Assembly: GCF_016102285.1 (NCBI RefSeq)
Contig: NZ_JACFOY010000001.1
Coordinates: 1,550,001 to 1,614,000, forward strand
Direction: 5' to 3'
From: Bartonella sp. M0177
GTDB lineage: Bacteria; Pseudomonadota; Alphaproteobacteria; Rhizobiales; Rhizobiaceae
Length of the DNA: 64,000 bases
Shown one piece after another: positions 1-10,836 of this stretch. The notes under the pieces were generated by a model. The model ran no database searches. It was given only the letters and a program-made list of their open reading frames with translations, and had not been told where the DNA came from. A program made the translations under genes and the position numbers. Positions within the stretch are counted from its first letter, which is position 1, and every line of letters starts with the position of its first letter.

Positions 1-371
1 CGCGGACGGCAACCATTATGCGGAATGGGTGTCACATCACGAATAGATGTAATAATAAAACCTGCAGCTTGAAGAGCCCGTAAAGCTGATTCCCGACCTG
101 AACCAGGACCGCAAACTTCTACTTCCAGCGACCGCATCCCGTGATCCTGTGCTTTCTTTGCACAATCCTCTGCAGCAACCTGAGCAGCAAAAGGTGTCGA
201 TTTACGCGAACCTTTGAACCCTTGAGCACCGGCAGACGACCAGGAAATCGTGTTTCCCTGAGCATCGGTGATCGTGATGAGCGTATTATTGAATGTCGAA
301 TTAACATGGGCTACGCCCGATGAAATGTTTTTACGTTCGCGACGGCGAATACGTGTAGGCTCTTTGGCCAT
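1..371 (-). CDS. rpsK: 30S ribosomal protein S11 (C-terminus cut by window edge)
   Basis: Small-subunit protein of the platform, contacting 16S rRNA near the decoding site and the Shine-Dalgarno helix. The visible part starts [15 protein letters not shown] and contains the conserved S11 core ([33 protein letters not shown]) and the near-terminal VTPIPHNGC. Only the last few residues lie off the left edge. The ATG is preceded by aggaaaatt, a good ribosome site. It is the last visible gene of the cluster, 125 bases after rpsM; rpoA would be expected next. Confidence 0.97.
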   Translation of the reverse strand, partial: MAKEPTRIRRRERKNISSGVAHVNSTFNNTLITITDAQGNTISWSSAGAQGFKGSRKSTPFAAQVAAEDCAKKAQDHGMRSLEVEVCGPGSGRESALRALQAAGFIITSIRDVTPIPHNGCRP

Positions 372-496
372 AATTTTCCTTTCACTGATCTCTGCACCGC
401 CGTAGTTCCAGCGGCTACACCTTATTTGCTACCACTTGCATCTTTGGTAACCAGTTAGGACCAGCCTGCAAGTGAAGCGAATTCATGTATTGCTAA

Positions 497-865
497 TTAT
501 TTCTTTTTACCGGCAATTGCCCGTGCCGGGCCTTTACGGGTACGTGCGTTGGTATGGGTACGTTGACCGCGAACCGGCAACGAACGGCGGTGACGCAAGC
601 CACGATAGCAACCAAGATCCATAAGACGCTTGATATTCATCGAAACTTCACGACGAAGATCACCTTCCACCTGATAATCGTGATCGATAGCTTCACGGAT
701 TTGAAGAACTTCAGCATCCGAAAGTTCACTCACACGGCGCTCAGCAGGAATACCGACCTTATCAACGATTTCTTTAGCAAATTTCGGCCCAATCCCATGA
801 ATATACTGAAGAGCGATAATAACGCGTTTATTCGTAGGGATGTTGACGCCAGCAATACGAGCCAC
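497..865 (-). CDS. rpsM: 30S ribosomal protein S13
   Basis: Small-subunit head protein that contacts the P-site tRNA and forms bridges to the large subunit. The start is a GTG at 863-865 ([15 protein letters not shown]), with aaggag eight bases upstream. This gives 122 residues, the usual length; a longer reading with an N-terminal MHKWLKF extension lacks support. The C-terminus carries the expected basic tail ([15 protein letters not shown]...GKKK) that reaches toward tRNA. It is followed by rpsK and preceded by adk after a 183-base gap. Confidence 0.96.
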   Translation of the reverse strand: MARIAGVNIPTNKRVIIALQYIHGIGPKFAKEIVDKVGIPAERRVSELSDAEVLQIREAIDHDYQVEGDLRREVSMNIKRLMDLGCYRGLRHRRSLPVRGQRTHTNARTRKGPARAIAGKKK

Positions 866-1048
866 GCCTGTTCTCCTTAAATTAAATTTCAACCATTTGT
901 GCATTAGTCATGAAACAATTAACGCACAAAACGACCAGAACCGCACATAAAGCCGATTCCAATCATCTCTCAAAAAAATGAAATTGTGCTGTCTTTGACG
1001 GATTTCGCCGCAAAAGTCAACTCCCTTTCACGTATATGATGAACTGTT

Positions 1049-1627
1049 TCAGTGAAGTATCTTTTCAATCTCTGATGTAACTTCTTTTACAGGAGCCATA
1101 CCGTCAATTTTCTTCAACAGTCCGGTCTTTGCATAAAACTGTGATAATGGTGCAGTTTTTTCGCTATATTCGACAAGCCGTTTGGCGAAAGCTTCGGGGT
1201 TATCGTCCGAACGAACTTTTCCACCTGCAGCAATGGTTTCCGCCACACGGGTTTTCATACGATCAACGAGTGCGTTCTGATCAACAACGAGTTCAATCAC
1301 TGCATCAAGCTTTGTATGTTTGCTCGCCAAAATTGTTTGCAATGCTTCTGCCTGCCCTACTGTGCGAGGATAGCCGTCGAGAATAAACCCCTTTTTGCAG
1401 TCGGGCTCGTCAATCCGGTCCGATACAATCTGGTTGACGATTTCATCCGAAACCAGTCCACCAGCATCCATAATCGACTTGGCTTTTTTGCCAATCTCGG
1501 TTCCGGCAGCAACAGCAGAGCGCAGCATATCGCCAGTTGACAATTGCGGAATACCGTATTTCTCGGTTAGTATTTTTGCCTGAGTACCTTTACCGGCACC
1601 GGGCGGTCCTAAAAAAATCAGTTTCAT
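1049..1627 (-). CDS. adk: Adenylate kinase
   Basis: Cytoplasmic enzyme interconverting ATP + AMP and 2 ADP. The P-loop [11 protein letters not shown] is at residues 7-17, the AMP-binding STGDMLR near 31 and GYPRT near 85. At 192 residues with a short segment around [16 protein letters not shown], it is the short-LID form without a zinc-binding LID. Its ATG overlaps the secY stop in an ATGA arrangement, so translation is probably coupled to secY, as is common in spc operons. Confidence 0.97.
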   Translation of the reverse strand: MKLIFLGPPGAGKGTQAKILTEKYGIPQLSTGDMLRSAVAAGTEIGKKAKSIMDAGGLVSDEIVNQIVSDRIDEPDCKKGFILDGYPRTVGQAEALQTILASKHTKLDAVIELVVDQNALVDRMKTRVAETIAAGGKVRSDDNPEAFAKRLVEYSEKTAPLSQFYAKTGLLKKIDGMAPVKEVTSEIEKILH

Positions 1628-2970
1628 CTATTTCTTTTCCCGCTCCTGAGTTTTGATTTTTTAAGTAACCCCTCATATTGATGGGCAACAAGGTGACCTT
1701 GAATCTGGGCAATTGTGTCGAGTGTTACAGTTACAACGATCAAAAGCGAAGTACCGCCAAGATAGAACGGAACATGTAACGTCGACATTAAAAATTCCGG
1801 CAATAGACAAACAAGAATAATATAGATAGCCCCGACAACGGTAATACGTGTAAGCACATAATCGATATATTGAGCTGTCCGTTCGCCAGGTCTTATTCCA
1901 GGAATAAAACCGGAATGCTTTTTCAACTGGTCGGCTGTGTCTTTCGGATTAAAGACGATAGCAGTGTAGAAAAAGCAGAAGAAAGCCATAAGTCCCGCAT
2001 AAACAACCATATAAAGCGGTTGTCCATGACTTAACGAAAACGAAATCGTTTGCAGCCAATGGGGCATATTTTGCGAAAAATTATTGACCGTTGCAGGCAA
2101 CATCAGAAGTGACGATGCAAAAATCGGAGGAATGACACCGGCTGTGTTAAGCTTCAGCGGCAAATTCGATGTATCGCCTTTGAACATCCGGTTACCCATC
2201 TGACGATTGGGATATTGAATAATGATCCGCCGTTGAGCGCGTTCGACAAAAACGATAACGGCAATAACTGCAATACAAATCACAATGATGAGAAGCAGCA
2301 TGAATGTAGAAAGATCGGCTTGCGCATGAGCTGTCAAAAGCTGAGCAATCGCAGACGGAAGATTTGCTACAATACCTGCAAAAATAATGAGCGATATACC
2401 ATTACCAATTCCGCGAGAAGTTATCTGCTCACCCAACCACATCAAAAATATCGTACCACCGGTCAGCGTAATCACGGCAGTGATTCTGAACATCATTCCG
2501 GGCTCGCTCACAATCTGCAAGCCCGTCCCCATCCCGCTCTCAAGTGCTATCGCAATTCCGTAGGCTTGAATGAGCGCCAGAAAAACAGTCCCGTAACGCG
2601 TATATTGATTGATGATCTTTCGCCCTGTCTCGCCTTCTTTCTTCAACGCTTCGAGCGAAGGGATAACGGACGTCATCAACTGCACAATAATAGATGCAGA
2701 GATATAGGGCATAATGCCGAGAGCAAAAATTGCCATACGACCGACAGCGCCACCGGCAAACATATTGAACAGACCCAAAACACCAGAAGAATGTTGGGCA
2801 AATGTCTGTCTCAATGCATCAACATTGATTCCCGGCATAGGAATGTAAGTACCAAAACGGTAGACAAGCAATGCACCCAAAGTAAACCAGATACGTTTCT
2901 TCAGTTCGGTAGCGCGTGAAAAGGCGCCAAAATTAAGATTGGAAGCCAGTTGTTCTGCGGCAGATGCCAT
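1624..2970 (-). CDS. secY: Protein translocase subunit SecY
   Basis: Central channel of the Sec translocase in the inner membrane. At 448 residues it has the usual ten hydrophobic segments. Family signatures are visible: [11 protein letters not shown] in the first periplasmic region, [18 protein letters not shown], the [17 protein letters not shown] loop, and [13 protein letters not shown] before the last helices. Overlaps adk by 4 bases. It is separated from rplO by a 230-base gap holding a terminator-like hairpin, and its leader contains a small palindrome (catggt-gtttt-accatg) just before the ribosome site. Confidence 0.98.
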   Translation of the reverse strand: MASAAEQLASNLNFGAFSRATELKKRIWFTLGALLVYRFGTYIPMPGINVDALRQTFAQHSSGVLGLFNMFAGGAVGRMAIFALGIMPYISASIIVQLMTSVIPSLEALKKEGETGRKIINQYTRYGTVFLALIQAYGIAIALESGMGTGLQIVSEPGMMFRITAVITLTGGTIFLMWLGEQITSRGIGNGISLIIFAGIVANLPSAIAQLLTAHAQADLSTFMLLLIIVICIAVIAVIVFVERAQRRIIIQYPNRQMGNRMFKGDTSNLPLKLNTAGVIPPIFASSLLMLPATVNNFSQNMPHWLQTISFSLSHGQPLYMVVYAGLMAFFCFFYTAIVFNPKDTADQLKKHSGFIPGIRPGERTAQYIDYVLTRITVVGAIYIILVCLLPEFLMSTLHVPFYLGGTSLLIVVTVTLDTIAQIQGHLVAHQYEGLLKKSKLRSGKRNR

Positions 2971-3135
2971 AAAATCTCTCCGGTTTTAATTCATGGTAAA
3001 ACACCATGAAAATCAACACATGCTTTACCCCCCTGCGCAAAAAAACGCAAAGAGAAACAATGTTCGTTAAACCTATTTTAACTCACAGACGTTTTGCCTG
3101 ATAAAAATAGTTTTTGCAATAACAATCATGCATAT

Positions 3136-3177
3136 AAAAAAGGTCTGGAATGAATGCTCACCACATCACACCAGACC
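3136..3177 (-). terminator. Intrinsic terminator/attenuator between rplO and secY
   Basis: On the minus strand GGTCTGG and CCAGACC form a perfect 7-bp stem around a 22-base loop, followed at once by TTTTTTATATG. It is placed and oriented to end or attenuate transcription leaving rplO, which would let secY-adk-rpsM-rpsK be expressed at a different level. The long loop makes its efficiency uncertain. Confidence 0.6.
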
Positions 3178-3200
3178 GACATATGTTTCAAGAAATTACT

Positions 3201-3668
3201 TTATTCGGCGGCAGCTTGAATATTAACAACGCCACCGGCTTTGCTAACTTTTTCGATTGCTGCTTTTGAAGCACCGGCAATATCCAAGGTTACCTTGGCT
3301 TTCAATTCGCCATCTGACAAAAGACGGACACCATCTTTTTCACGACGAATAACCCCGGCAGCCTTCAAGACAGCAACATTTACAGGCTTAGAAGCGTCGA
3401 TTTTTCCGGCATCAATAGCAGCCTGCAAACGCCCAACCGATATTTCATTGAAGCTTTTTGCAAACAGATTATTGAAACCACGCTTCGGCAAACGGCGATA
3501 AACAGGCATTTGCCCGCCTTCGAAACCGTTAATAGCAACACCCGAACGTGCTTTTTGACCTTTTACACCACGGCCGGCCGTTTTTCCCATACCGGAACCG
3601 ATGCCGCGCCCAACTCTTTTACGATTCTTTGTAGCGCCTTCTTGATCGCGCAGTTGATTGAGTTTCAT
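3201..3668 (-). CDS. rplO: 50S ribosomal protein L15
   Basis: Large-subunit assembly protein bound to 23S rRNA. 155 residues, starting [21 protein letters not shown] with the family's glycine/lysine-rich N-terminal region ([19 protein letters not shown]) and the [19 protein letters not shown] signature. The ribosome site is aggag, eight bases before the ATG. Last gene before the hairpin in front of secY; 20 bases downstream of rpmD. Confidence 0.97.
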   Translation of the reverse strand: MKLNQLRDQEGATKNRKRVGRGIGSGMGKTAGRGVKGQKARSGVAINGFEGGQMPVYRRLPKRGFNNLFAKSFNEISVGRLQAAIDAGKIDASKPVNVAVLKAAGVIRREKDGVRLLSDGELKAKVTLDIAGASKAAIEKVSKAGGVVNIQAAAE

Positions 3669-3688
3669 GTTCTTTACTCCTACAATCC

Positions 3689-3895
3689 TCAGCCTTCATC
3701 CACAATACGGACGAGATGCTCTACTTTTGCAATCATACCACGCACTGCAGGTGTATCGTTCAAAGTGCTGCGGCGATGCAACTTGTTAAGACCGAGCCCC
3801 TTCAACGTGGCACGTTGAACTTGCGGGCGACGAATCGGACTGCCGATTTGTTCAACAGTTACCTTCTTGCCACTATGGGTTTTTTTCCCAACCAT
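3689..3895 (-). CDS. rpmD: 50S ribosomal protein L30
   Basis: Small large-subunit protein, 68 residues from the ATG at 3895 ([20 protein letters not shown]...). The ATG is preceded by gaggaatttgaaa; a TTG two codons earlier is possible but unneeded. The fold signature [21 protein letters not shown] is present and the protein ends VRIVDEG, typical of alphaproteobacterial L30. Confidence 0.94.
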   Translation of the reverse strand: MVGKKTHSGKKVTVEQIGSPIRRPQVQRATLKGLGLNKLHRRSTLNDTPAVRGMIAKVEHLVRIVDEG

Positions 3896-3928
3896 TTTCA
3901 AATTCCTCTATATCGCAAGTTCCACGAA

Positions 3929-4489
3929 CTATTCTTCGTTGCCAATAAGATTTTGCCGACGAGCCTGCAACGTCGAATATTTTATTCCACGTTGTGCAGC
4001 AATATCTTTCGGATGAACCTGGCGTTTCAATGCATCAAATGTCGCACGGATCATATTGTAAGGGTTGGACGAACCCAACGACTTTGCAACAACATCCTGC
4101 ATACCGAGTGTTTCAAAAACAGCACGCATCGGACCACCTGCGATAATACCGGTACCGGCAGCAGCCGATCTCAACAATACACGACCGGCACCATGACGTC
4201 CTTCAACATCATGATGAAGAGTACGGCCCGAACGAAGTGGCACATAAATCATCTCATGCTTGGCTGCTTCGGTCGCTTTACGAATTGCTTCCGGAACCTC
4301 ACGGGCTTTACCATGACCAAAACCAACACGCCCTTTCTGATCACCTACAACCACAAGAGCGGCAAAGCCGAAACGGCGTCCGCCTTTAACAACCTTGGCA
4401 ACGCGGTTGATATGAACGAGTCTGTCGACAAACTCGCTGTCCCGCTCTTCATGACGCTCGTCACGATTATTACGTTCTTTTTGTGCCAT
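3929..4489 (-). CDS. rpsE: 30S ribosomal protein S5
   Basis: Small-subunit protein involved in translational fidelity and mRNA unwinding at the entry channel. The start is the ATG at 4489 ([13 protein letters not shown]), 186 residues, with agga just upstream; a TTG ten codons earlier would add an atypical extension. The S5 signature [19 protein letters not shown] and the dsRNA-binding region [14 protein letters not shown] are clear. Between rplR and rpmD as in other spc operons. Confidence 0.95.
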   Translation of the reverse strand: MAQKERNNRDERHEERDSEFVDRLVHINRVAKVVKGGRRFGFAALVVVGDQKGRVGFGHGKAREVPEAIRKATEAAKHEMIYVPLRSGRTLHHDVEGRHGAGRVLLRSAAAGTGIIAGGPMRAVFETLGMQDVVAKSLGSSNPYNMIRATFDALKRQVHPKDIAAQRGIKYSTLQARRQNLIGNEE

Positions 4490-4592
4490 TCCTAATTCCT
4501 TTTTCTTTTCCGGAAGCACGTATCAAAAAAGAATTCCCCCACAACAAGAGGAATTCTTCGGCGAAAAAGCCCGAAAAAATCGGGCAATCAGT

Positions 4593-4955
4593 TTAAAAGC
4601 TCAAACCACCTTCACGAGCCGCATCGGCCAAAGCCTTAATGCGACCATGATAAATATATGCACCGCGATCGAATACAACTTCTTTAACGCCGGCAGCTTT
4701 CGCTCTTTCAGCGATAAGTTTGCCGACAGCAGTTGCTGCCTTGACATTGGCACCACCCTTGAGCGAAGGACGAAGTTCCTTATCAAGAGTTGAAGCCGAT
4801 GCGACTGTGCGACTATGCAAATCATCAATGATTTGAACATAAATATTCATATTTGAGCGATGAACACTCAATCTCAAGCGGCCGTTAGCAACCGCTTTGA
4901 CCTGACGGCGAACACGCTGTGCGCGACGCTGAAGTATTTCTTTAGGCGAAGCCAT
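4593..4955 (-). CDS. rplR: 50S ribosomal protein L18
   Basis: 5S rRNA-binding protein of the central protuberance, acting with L5. 120 residues, beginning [20 protein letters not shown], with the [16 protein letters not shown] core and the [24 protein letters not shown]-terminal signature. Twelve bases separate it from rplF. Confidence 0.97.
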   Translation of the reverse strand: MASPKEILQRRAQRVRRQVKAVANGRLRLSVHRSNMNIYVQIIDDLHSRTVASASTLDKELRPSLKGGANVKAATAVGKLIAERAKAAGVKEVVFDRGAYIYHGRIKALADAAREGGLSF

Positions 4956-4967
4956 GACGCAAGTTCC

Positions 4968-5501
4968 TTATTTCTTCTTGCCTTCTTTGCGCACGATACG
5001 CTCGTTCGCATATTTGACACCTTTACCCTTATAAGGTTCCGGCCCGCGATATTCGCGAATTTCTGCGGCAACCTGCCCAACTTTTTGCTTGTCAATTCCC
5101 GAAACCAGAATTTCAGTCGGCTTCGGAACCGCAACAGTAATACCTTCAGGAACATGATAAACTACATCATGACTAAATCCCAAAGAAAGTTGAACATTCT
5201 TACCCTGCATCGCTGCACGATAACCAACACCGTTGATCTCAAGCTTCTTTTCAAAGCCGCTCTTTACACCTTCAATGATATTCTCGATCATTGAACGGGA
5301 CATTCCCCATTTCGAGCGTGCTTCTTTAGTCTGATCGCGCGGCGTTACATGAACCACATTATCTTCCAATTTGAGATGAATTTCGTCATCAGCAACGAAA
5401 CTCAATTCTCCCTTAGGTCCTTTGACCTTGATCGCTTGCCCATCAACTGAAGCAGTAATGCCAGCCGGGACATGAATCGGTTTTTTTCCAATACGTGACA
5501 T
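4968..5501 (-). CDS. rplF: 50S ribosomal protein L6
   Basis: Large-subunit protein near the factor-binding site. 177 residues, starting [14 protein letters not shown], with two similar alpha/beta halves. The C-terminal half carries the family signature [24 protein letters not shown] (residues about 154-177), which contacts 23S rRNA. Between rpsH and rplR. Confidence 0.98.
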   Translation of the reverse strand: MSRIGKKPIHVPAGITASVDGQAIKVKGPKGELSFVADDEIHLKLEDNVVHVTPRDQTKEARSKWGMSRSMIENIIEGVKSGFEKKLEINGVGYRAAMQGKNVQLSLGFSHDVVYHVPEGITVAVPKPTEILVSGIDKQKVGQVAAEIREYRGPEPYKGKGVKYANERIVRKEGKKK

Positions 5502-5536
5502 TGTATTAACCTATCTTTCTAGCTTTTCCCGACATC

Positions 5537-5935
5537 TTAGAAGATGCGGCAAAGAAGCTCCCCACCAACATTCTGCTCACGAGCCTCGTGATCGGCCATC
5601 ACACCTTTCGGAGTTGAAAGGATAGAAATGCCAAGACCGTTCGCAACTTGTGGAATAGACTTCACAGAAACATAAACGCGTCTGCCGGGTTTCGAAACAC
5701 GCGAAATTTCGCGAATAACCGGTGCACCATCAAAATATTTCAATTCGATTTCAAGTTCGGACTTGCCATTTTCAAAATCGATCTGGCTATATCCGCGAAT
5801 ATAGCCTTCGGTCTGCAAAACGTCGAGAACACGAGCACGCAATCTTGATGCAGGCGTCGAAACCTTCGACTTCTTGCGTCCGAGTGCATTACGGATACGG
5901 GTAAGCATATCTCCAAGAGGATCTGACATAGACAT
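5537..5935 (-). CDS. rpsH: 30S ribosomal protein S8
   Basis: 16S rRNA-binding assembly protein and, in enterobacteria, the translational repressor of the spc operon. 132 residues, starting [17 protein letters not shown], after aggagtttcgtaa. The C-terminal signature [33 protein letters not shown] is complete. Whether S8 autoregulates here cannot be read from the sequence. Confidence 0.98.
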   Translation of the reverse strand: MSMSDPLGDMLTRIRNALGRKKSKVSTPASRLRARVLDVLQTEGYIRGYSQIDFENGKSELEIELKYFDGAPVIREISRVSKPGRRVYVSVKSIPQVANGLGISILSTPKGVMADHEAREQNVGGELLCRIF

Positions 5936-5949
5936 TTACGAAACTCCTC

Positions 5950-6255
5950 TTACCAGCTTGATTTTACAACGCCGGGGATATGCCCGAACGAACCGAGATC
6001 ACGCAATGCAATACGTGACATTTTCAATTTGCGATAATAACCGCGCGGACGCCCTGTAACTTCACAACGGTTACGAATGCGAACCTTTGCCGAGTTACGA
6101 GGCAACTCGGCAAGCTGAATGGATGCGCGAAAGCGCTCTTCCAAAGGCACTTTCTGATCCATGACAATTGCTTTCAGACGCGCACGGCGCGCTGCAAACT
6201 GCTTAGCCATCGCACGGCGATGCTTATTCTTTTCAACGGCACTTGTTTTGGCCAT
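5950..6255 (-). CDS. rpsN: 30S ribosomal protein S14 (long, zinc-independent form)
   Basis: Small-subunit head protein. At 101 residues it is the long form; the C-terminal region ([16 protein letters not shown]) has a single cysteine instead of the four zinc ligands of the short form. It ends [15 protein letters not shown], typical of alphaproteobacteria. 24 bases downstream of rplE. Confidence 0.97.
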   Translation of the reverse strand: MAKTSAVEKNKHRRAMAKQFAARRARLKAIVMDQKVPLEERFRASIQLAELPRNSAKVRIRNRCEVTGRPRGYYRKLKMSRIALRDLGSFGHIPGVVKSSW

Positions 6256-6279
6256 AACTTTACCTCGCTACGCTTGCCG

Positions 6280-6837
6280 TTACGCACGGAACGGAAAATT
6301 GAAACCGCGCAATAATTCACGCGCTTCATCATCCGTTTTCGCTGTCGTACAAACGATGATATCCATACCCCAGATTTGATCTACCTGATCGTAGTTGATT
6401 TCCGGGAACACAATGTGTTCTTTGATACCCATGGCAAAATTGCCACGACCGTCAAAACTTTTCGGATTAAGACCACGAAAATCGCGAACGCGTGGCAAAG
6501 CAATTGTTACCAAACGATCAAGAAATTCATACATACGGTCTCTACGCAATGTAACTTTAGCTCCGAGAGGCATTCCCTCACGAACCTTGAATGTCGCAAC
6601 GGAATTACGTGCGTGTGTTACAATTGCTTTCTGCCCGGCAATAAGACTCAAATCTTCAGCAGCTCTGGCAGGTTTTTTGGAATCTGCAGTTGCTTCGCCA
6701 ACACCCATGTTGAGAACAACTTTCTCGACATAGGGAACCTGCATGTTGTTTTCATAATGAAACTTATCTTGCAGTGCTTTGCGAACAACATTGACATAGT
6801 GCGTCTTCAAACGCGGCTCTTGAATCTTATCAGCCAT
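6280..6837 (-). CDS. rplE: 50S ribosomal protein L5
   Basis: 5S rRNA-binding protein of the central protuberance that touches P-site tRNA. 185 residues, with the signature [19 protein letters not shown] near residue 40 and [24 protein letters not shown] toward the C-terminus. The start overlaps the end of rplX by 8 bases, so translation is probably coupled. Confidence 0.98.
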   Translation of the reverse strand: MADKIQEPRLKTHYVNVVRKALQDKFHYENNMQVPYVEKVVLNMGVGEATADSKKPARAAEDLSLIAGQKAIVTHARNSVATFKVREGMPLGAKVTLRRDRMYEFLDRLVTIALPRVRDFRGLNPKSFDGRGNFAMGIKEHIVFPEINYDQVDQIWGMDIIVCTTAKTDDEARELLRGFNFPFRA

Positions 6838-7144
6838 TGATCAGATCTCCCGAACGCTTGGCAACGCGAACTTTCTTGCCATCCTTCTCGATGCGGAATC
6901 CTACACGGGTAGGTTTTCCGTCCTTCGGATCAGCGATCGCCAATTTGGAAATATGAAGAGGAGCTTCTTTGGAAATAATGCCAGCTTCCTGAGTTTGCGT
7001 TTGCCGCTGATGCCGCTTGACCATATTGATACCGCGTACAATGGCAGTGTTTTCCTCAGGATTGACCTTGATCACTTCCCCGTTGCGCCCTTTATCCTTA
7101 CCTGAAAGGATGACGACTTTATCGCCTTTACGAATCTTGTTCAT
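6830..7144 (-). CDS. rplX: 50S ribosomal protein L24
   Basis: Early assembly protein at the exit-tunnel side of the large subunit. 104 residues, with a KOW motif at the N-terminus ([20 protein letters not shown]) and the [19 protein letters not shown] region. Overlaps rplE by 8 bases; 12 bases after rplN. Confidence 0.97.
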   Translation of the reverse strand: MNKIRKGDKVVILSGKDKGRNGEVIKVNPEENTAIVRGINMVKRHQRQTQTQEAGIISKEAPLHISKLAIADPKDGKPTRVGFRIEKDGKKVRVAKRSGDLING

Positions 7145-7156
7145 CGCAACGGCTCC

Positions 7157-7525
7157 CTATAGTACTTCTGGCGCGAGCGAGATAATCTTCATATGATTCT
7201 TACCGCGAAGTTCACGGGGAACCGGTCCGAAGATACGAGTACCGATCGGCTCTTTCTTGTTATCAACCAAGACAGCAGCATTCTTATCGAAACGAATAAC
7301 GCTACCATCAGCGCGACGAATATCCTTGGCAGTACGAACCACCACGGCTTTCATCACATCACCTTTTTTTACGCGGCCACGCGGAATTGCTTCTTTGACC
7401 GAGACTACAATAATGTCTCCGACAGAAGCGTATTTCCGCTTCGAGCCGCCCAGCACCTTGATGCACATGACACGACGGGCGCCGGAATTATCCGCGACGT
7501 CGAGGTTTGTTTGCATCTGAATCAT
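7157..7525 (-). CDS. rplN: 50S ribosomal protein L14
   Basis: Large-subunit protein at the intersubunit bridge, contacting 16S rRNA. 122 residues, starting [28 protein letters not shown], and ending with [24 protein letters not shown] 144-base gap holding a hairpin separates it from rpsQ, unusually wide for this operon. Confidence 0.98.
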   Translation of the reverse strand: MIQMQTNLDVADNSGARRVMCIKVLGGSKRKYASVGDIIVVSVKEAIPRGRVKKGDVMKAVVVRTAKDIRRADGSVIRFDKNAAVLVDNKKEPIGTRIFGPVPRELRGKNHMKIISLAPEVL

Positions 7526-7615
7526 GACTGGCCGCCTTCTCTAAATGTTTACGTCCGGCAGTGCATTTGACACATTCGGACTTGCCTGTCAAATTATGAT
7601 TAAGACTTTTTCAAA

Positions 7616-7650
7616 CAAAATGTTGGGCACAATAATACCCAACCTTTTGT
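7616..7650 (-). terminator. Hairpin in the rpsQ-rplN gap, possible attenuator
   Basis: On the minus strand GTTGGG and CCCAAC pair around ten bases. The stem extends outward through ACAAAA/TTTTGT with one mismatch, followed by TTTGAAAAAG. It resembles a weak intrinsic terminator inside the S10-spc cluster. The T-run is partly inside the stem, so it may only pause polymerase or stabilise mRNA. Confidence 0.4.
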
Positions 7651-7669
7651 TTATCAAAAATCCGATTTA

Positions 7670-7909
7670 TTAAGCAGCGCCGTTTTTAACAACGACCCAG
7701 CGCTTGTCTTTCGAAATTGGCTTCGATTCTTGAATAAAGACCTGATCACCAACTTTGAATTCGTTGTTTTCGTCATGCGCTTTGTACTTCTTCGACTGGC
7801 TGACAGTCTTCTGTAACAGCGGATGCGAATAGCGCCGCTCTACTTTGACTACAACAGTCTTGTCGTTCTTATCGCTGACGACAACGCCTTGCAGAATGCG
7901 TTTAGGCAT
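7670..7909 (-). CDS. rpsQ: 30S ribosomal protein S17
   Basis: Primary 16S rRNA-binding protein with an OB fold. 79 residues, starting [21 protein letters not shown], with the signature [21 protein letters not shown]. Twelve bases after rpmC. Confidence 0.97.
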   Translation of the reverse strand: MPKRILQGVVVSDKNDKTVVVKVERRYSHPLLQKTVSQSKKYKAHDENNEFKVGDQVFIQESKPISKDKRWVVVKNGAA

Positions 7910-7921
7910 GTCTTAACTTCC

Positions 7922-8122
7922 TTAAGCCTTGCTTTCGGCCGCCTTCTGGCGGGCGATTGTTTTTATGCGTGCGATATCACGGCGAACCTGTTTAACGCGC
8001 GCTGTTTTTTCCAACTGGCCCGTTGCTTTCTGGAAACGCAGATTAAACTGCTCTTTCTTCAGCTTGGCCAACTCTTCATTCATCTGATCGAGCGTCTGGG
8101 CCCGTACTTCTGAGGCTTTCAT
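7922..8122 (-). CDS. rpmC: 50S ribosomal protein L29
   Basis: Small two-helix protein at the tunnel exit, near the docking site for SRP and trigger factor. 66 residues, starting [18 protein letters not shown], with the conserved [18 protein letters not shown] and [14 protein letters not shown]. Twelve bases after rplP. Confidence 0.97.
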   Translation of the reverse strand: MKASEVRAQTLDQMNEELAKLKKEQFNLRFQKATGQLEKTARVKQVRRDIARIKTIARQKAAESKA

Positions 8123-8134
8123 CGCTTAGTCCCT

Positions 8135-8548
8135 TTATTCAGCTATACGCTGGACGAAACGTGTTTTAATTGGAAGCTTTGATGCGCCCAACCGTAACGC
8201 TTCACGTGCCACATCTTCAGGTACGCCGTCAAGTTCAAACATGATACGTCCTGGTGCAACACGTGTTGCCCAATATTCTACAGCGCCTTTACCTTTACCC
8301 ATACGAACTTCGGTAGGCTTCGATGAAACCGGAACATCCGGAAAAACGCGAATCCACACACGACCGGCACGTTTCATCTGACGCGTAATGGCACGACGAG
8401 CCGCTTCGATCTGACGTGCAGTAACACGTTCGGGCTCCATAGCCTTAAGGCCGTAGGCACCAAAATTAAGTTCCGTACCACCCTTCGAAACACCGTGAAT
8501 ACGGCCTTTGAATTGCTTGCGGAACTTTGTGCGTTTTGGCTGCAACAT
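8135..8548 (-). CDS. rplP: 50S ribosomal protein L16
   Basis: Large-subunit protein that organises the A-site region of 23S rRNA. 137 residues, starting [16 protein letters not shown], with the family signatures [20 protein letters not shown] and [23 protein letters not shown]. Follows rpsC after 38 bases. Confidence 0.98.
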   Translation of the reverse strand: MLQPKRTKFRKQFKGRIHGVSKGGTELNFGAYGLKAMEPERVTARQIEAARRAITRQMKRAGRVWIRVFPDVPVSSKPTEVRMGKGKGAVEYWATRVAPGRIMFELDGVPEDVAREALRLGASKLPIKTRFVQRIAE

Positions 8549-8586
8549 TGTTCTCTACTCCAAATCCTTCTTTGCCCGTCTAAAAA

Positions 8587-9297
8587 TCAGGCGTTTTCAC
8601 GACGGCGGTTCGTATTCGAACCTTGATTATCGCCTTCAGTAGCACGACGTTCTGAAGCCATCGGGTCATGTTCAAGAATTTCGCCCTTGAATACCCAAAC
8701 TTTCACGCCACAAATACCATAGGCAGTATTGGCTTCTGCTGTACCGTAATCAATATCCGCACGCAAGGTATGAAGAGGAACGCGACCTTCGCGGTACCAT
8801 TCCATACGGGCAATTTCAGCACCGCCAAGACGACCGGCACAATTGATACGGATACCTTCAGCACCAAGACGCATAGCTGACTGAACAGCACGCTTCATAG
8901 CGCGACGGAAAGCCACGCGGCGTTCCAATTGTTGTGCAATTGACTGGGCAATCAACTCGGCGTCAATTTCCGGCTTACGGACTTCGACAATATTCAAAGC
9001 CGTGTCGGCATGTGTCATTTCAGACAGTTTGCGACGCAGTTTCTCAATGTCGGCACCCTTCTTACCAATGATCAGGCCGGGACGAGCCGAATGGATGGTA
9101 ACGCGGCACTTTTTATGCGGACGCTCGATAACGACTTCCGAAATAGCTGCCTGCTTCAATTCGTTCATCACATATTTGCGGATTTTCAAATCCTCATGCA
9201 ACAAACGACCATATTCACCGGTATCGGCATACCAACGAGAATCCCATGTACGATTAATACCGAGACGAAGCCCGATTGGATTGATCTTCTGACCCAT
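8587..9297 (-). CDS. rpsC: 30S ribosomal protein S3
   Basis: mRNA-entry-channel protein with helicase role. 236 residues. A KH domain is at about residues 40-110 ([20 protein letters not shown] carries the GxxG loop). The C-terminal S3 domain includes [31 protein letters not shown]. The tail after about residue 215 is polar and low-complexity ([13 protein letters not shown]). Its ATG shares one base with the rplV stop (taATG). Confidence 0.98.
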   Translation of the reverse strand: MGQKINPIGLRLGINRTWDSRWYADTGEYGRLLHEDLKIRKYVMNELKQAAISEVVIERPHKKCRVTIHSARPGLIIGKKGADIEKLRRKLSEMTHADTALNIVEVRKPEIDAELIAQSIAQQLERRVAFRRAMKRAVQSAMRLGAEGIRINCAGRLGGAEIARMEWYREGRVPLHTLRADIDYGTAEANTAYGICGVKVWVFKGEILEHDPMASERRATEGDNQGSNTNRRRENA

Positions 9298-9686
9298 TAT
9301 GCGGCCTCCTCTTTATCGGACACTTCACGAACAACAATTGTAAGATGAGAGAACGGACGCAAAATTCTGCTGGCGCGGCCACGACCACGCACATGAAACC
9401 GCTTCATAACAATCGACTTACCGACTGAAGCTTCCGCCACGATAAGCGAATCGACATCCAAATCGTGATTGTTTTCTGCATTGGCAATTGCAGATTCCAA
9501 TGTCTTTTTCACCGTATCGGCAATGCGTTTACGAGAAAAAGTCAAATCTGCAAGAGCTGTATTAACTTTCTTACCGCGAATCATTGCCGCTACAAGATTA
9601 AGCTTCTGCGGGCTGACACGAATTGTGCGAGCTACTGCCTTTGCTTCATTATCTTTAAGCTGGCGCGGAGCCTTAGCTTTGCCCAT
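9297..9686 (-). CDS. rplV: 50S ribosomal protein L22
   Basis: Exit-tunnel protein; its beta-hairpin lines the tunnel constriction and is a known site of macrolide-resistance mutations. 129 residues, with [17 protein letters not shown] and the hairpin region [21 protein letters not shown] intact. Two bases separate it from rpsS, and it overlaps rpsC by one base. Confidence 0.98.
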   Translation of the reverse strand: MGKAKAPRQLKDNEAKAVARTIRVSPQKLNLVAAMIRGKKVNTALADLTFSRKRIADTVKKTLESAIANAENNHDLDVDSLIVAEASVGKSIVMKRFHVRGRGRASRILRPFSHLTIVVREVSDKEEAA

Positions 9687-9688
9687 TA

Positions 9689-9967
9689 TTACTTCCTCTT
9701 CGCTTTCTTGTCCGCACCGTGACCATAATAGCTGCGGGTGGGAGCGAACTCACCGAACTTATGTCCAACCATTTCTTCCGAAACAGAAACAGGAACATGC
9801 TTGTTTCCGTTATAGACACCAAAGGTCAGGCCAACAAATTGCGGCAAAATCGTGGAGCGACGGCTCCACATTTTAATAACCTCGTTACGACCGCCGGCAC
9901 GTACCTTCTCAGCTTTCTTGAGAAGATAGCCGTCAACAAACGGTCCTTTCCATACTGAACGAGCCAC
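9689..9967 (-). CDS. rpsS: 30S ribosomal protein S19
   Basis: Small-subunit head protein that pairs with S13. 92 residues, starting [20 protein letters not shown], with the signature [18 protein letters not shown]. 15 bases after rplB. Confidence 0.98.
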   Translation of the reverse strand: MARSVWKGPFVDGYLLKKAEKVRAGGRNEVIKMWSRRSTILPQFVGLTFGVYNGNKHVPVSVSEEMVGHKFGEFAPTRSYYGHGADKKAKRK

Positions 9968-9982
9968 TTCAGACTACCTCTC

Positions 9983-10816
9983 TTATTTCTTGCGTTGATG
10001 ACGTGAGCGCATGATGAATTTATCAGTCGCCTTGTTCGAACGTGTACGCTTGCCTTTTGTAGGCTTACCCCAAGGAGAAACCGGATGACGACCGCCTGAT
10101 GTACGACCTTCACCACCACCATGAGGGTGATCGACAGGGTTCATTGCAACACCACGAACATGTGGACGCTTGCCACGCCAACGGGCACGACCCGCTTTAC
10201 CATCGTTTGTATTGCCATGATCCGAATTCGAAACTGCACCAACAGTTGCATAGCAGCCACTGGAAACCAGACGTTGTTCACCCGAATTCAAACGAAGAAT
10301 AGCCATTCCCTGATCACGACCAACAAGCTGGGCGTAAGTACCGGCTGAACGGGCAATCTGTCCGCCTTTACCAGGCTTCATCTCTACATTGTGGATGATC
10401 GTACCGACAGGCATATTACCAAGAGGCATCGAATTGCCGGGCTTGACGTCAACATTAACGCCAGCAACAACCGTATCACCGACACCCAAACGTTGTGGAG
10501 CCAAAATGTAGCTCAGATGACCATCTTCATAACGAATGAGCGCAATAAACGCTGTCCGGTTCGGATCATATTCCAAACGTTCGACTTTTGCAGGCATATC
10601 ACGTTTCAAACGCTTGAAGTCCACAAAGCGATAAGTTCTTTTATGACCGCCGCCCTGATAACGGGCAGTTACACGGCCGCGATTATTACGACCGCCTTTC
10701 GACGACAGCCCTTCGGTCAGCGCTTTTACTGGCTTGCCTTTGTAAAGACCTGAACGATCTACAATGACAAGCTGACGCTGCCCTGGCGTGGTCGGATTAA
10801 AGTGCTTGAGTGCCAT
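9983..10816 (-). CDS. rplB: 50S ribosomal protein L2
   Basis: Core 23S rRNA-binding protein needed for peptidyl-transferase-centre assembly and subunit joining. 277 residues, starting [19 protein letters not shown]. An OB domain precedes an SH3-like domain, and the hallmark C-terminal segment [31 protein letters not shown] contains the functionally important histidine of the HGGG motif. 20 bases after rplW. Confidence 0.98.
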   Translation of the reverse strand: MALKHFNPTTPGQRQLVIVDRSGLYKGKPVKALTEGLSSKGGRNNRGRVTARYQGGGHKRTYRFVDFKRLKRDMPAKVERLEYDPNRTAFIALIRYEDGHLSYILAPQRLGVGDTVVAGVNVDVKPGNSMPLGNMPVGTIIHNVEMKPGKGGQIARSAGTYAQLVGRDQGMAILRLNSGEQRLVSSGCYATVGAVSNSDHGNTNDGKAGRARWRGKRPHVRGVAMNPVDHPHGGGEGRTSGGRHPVSPWGKPTKGKRTRSNKATDKFIMRSRHQRKK

Positions 10817-10836
10817 TATTCCTAACTCCGAGCCTC

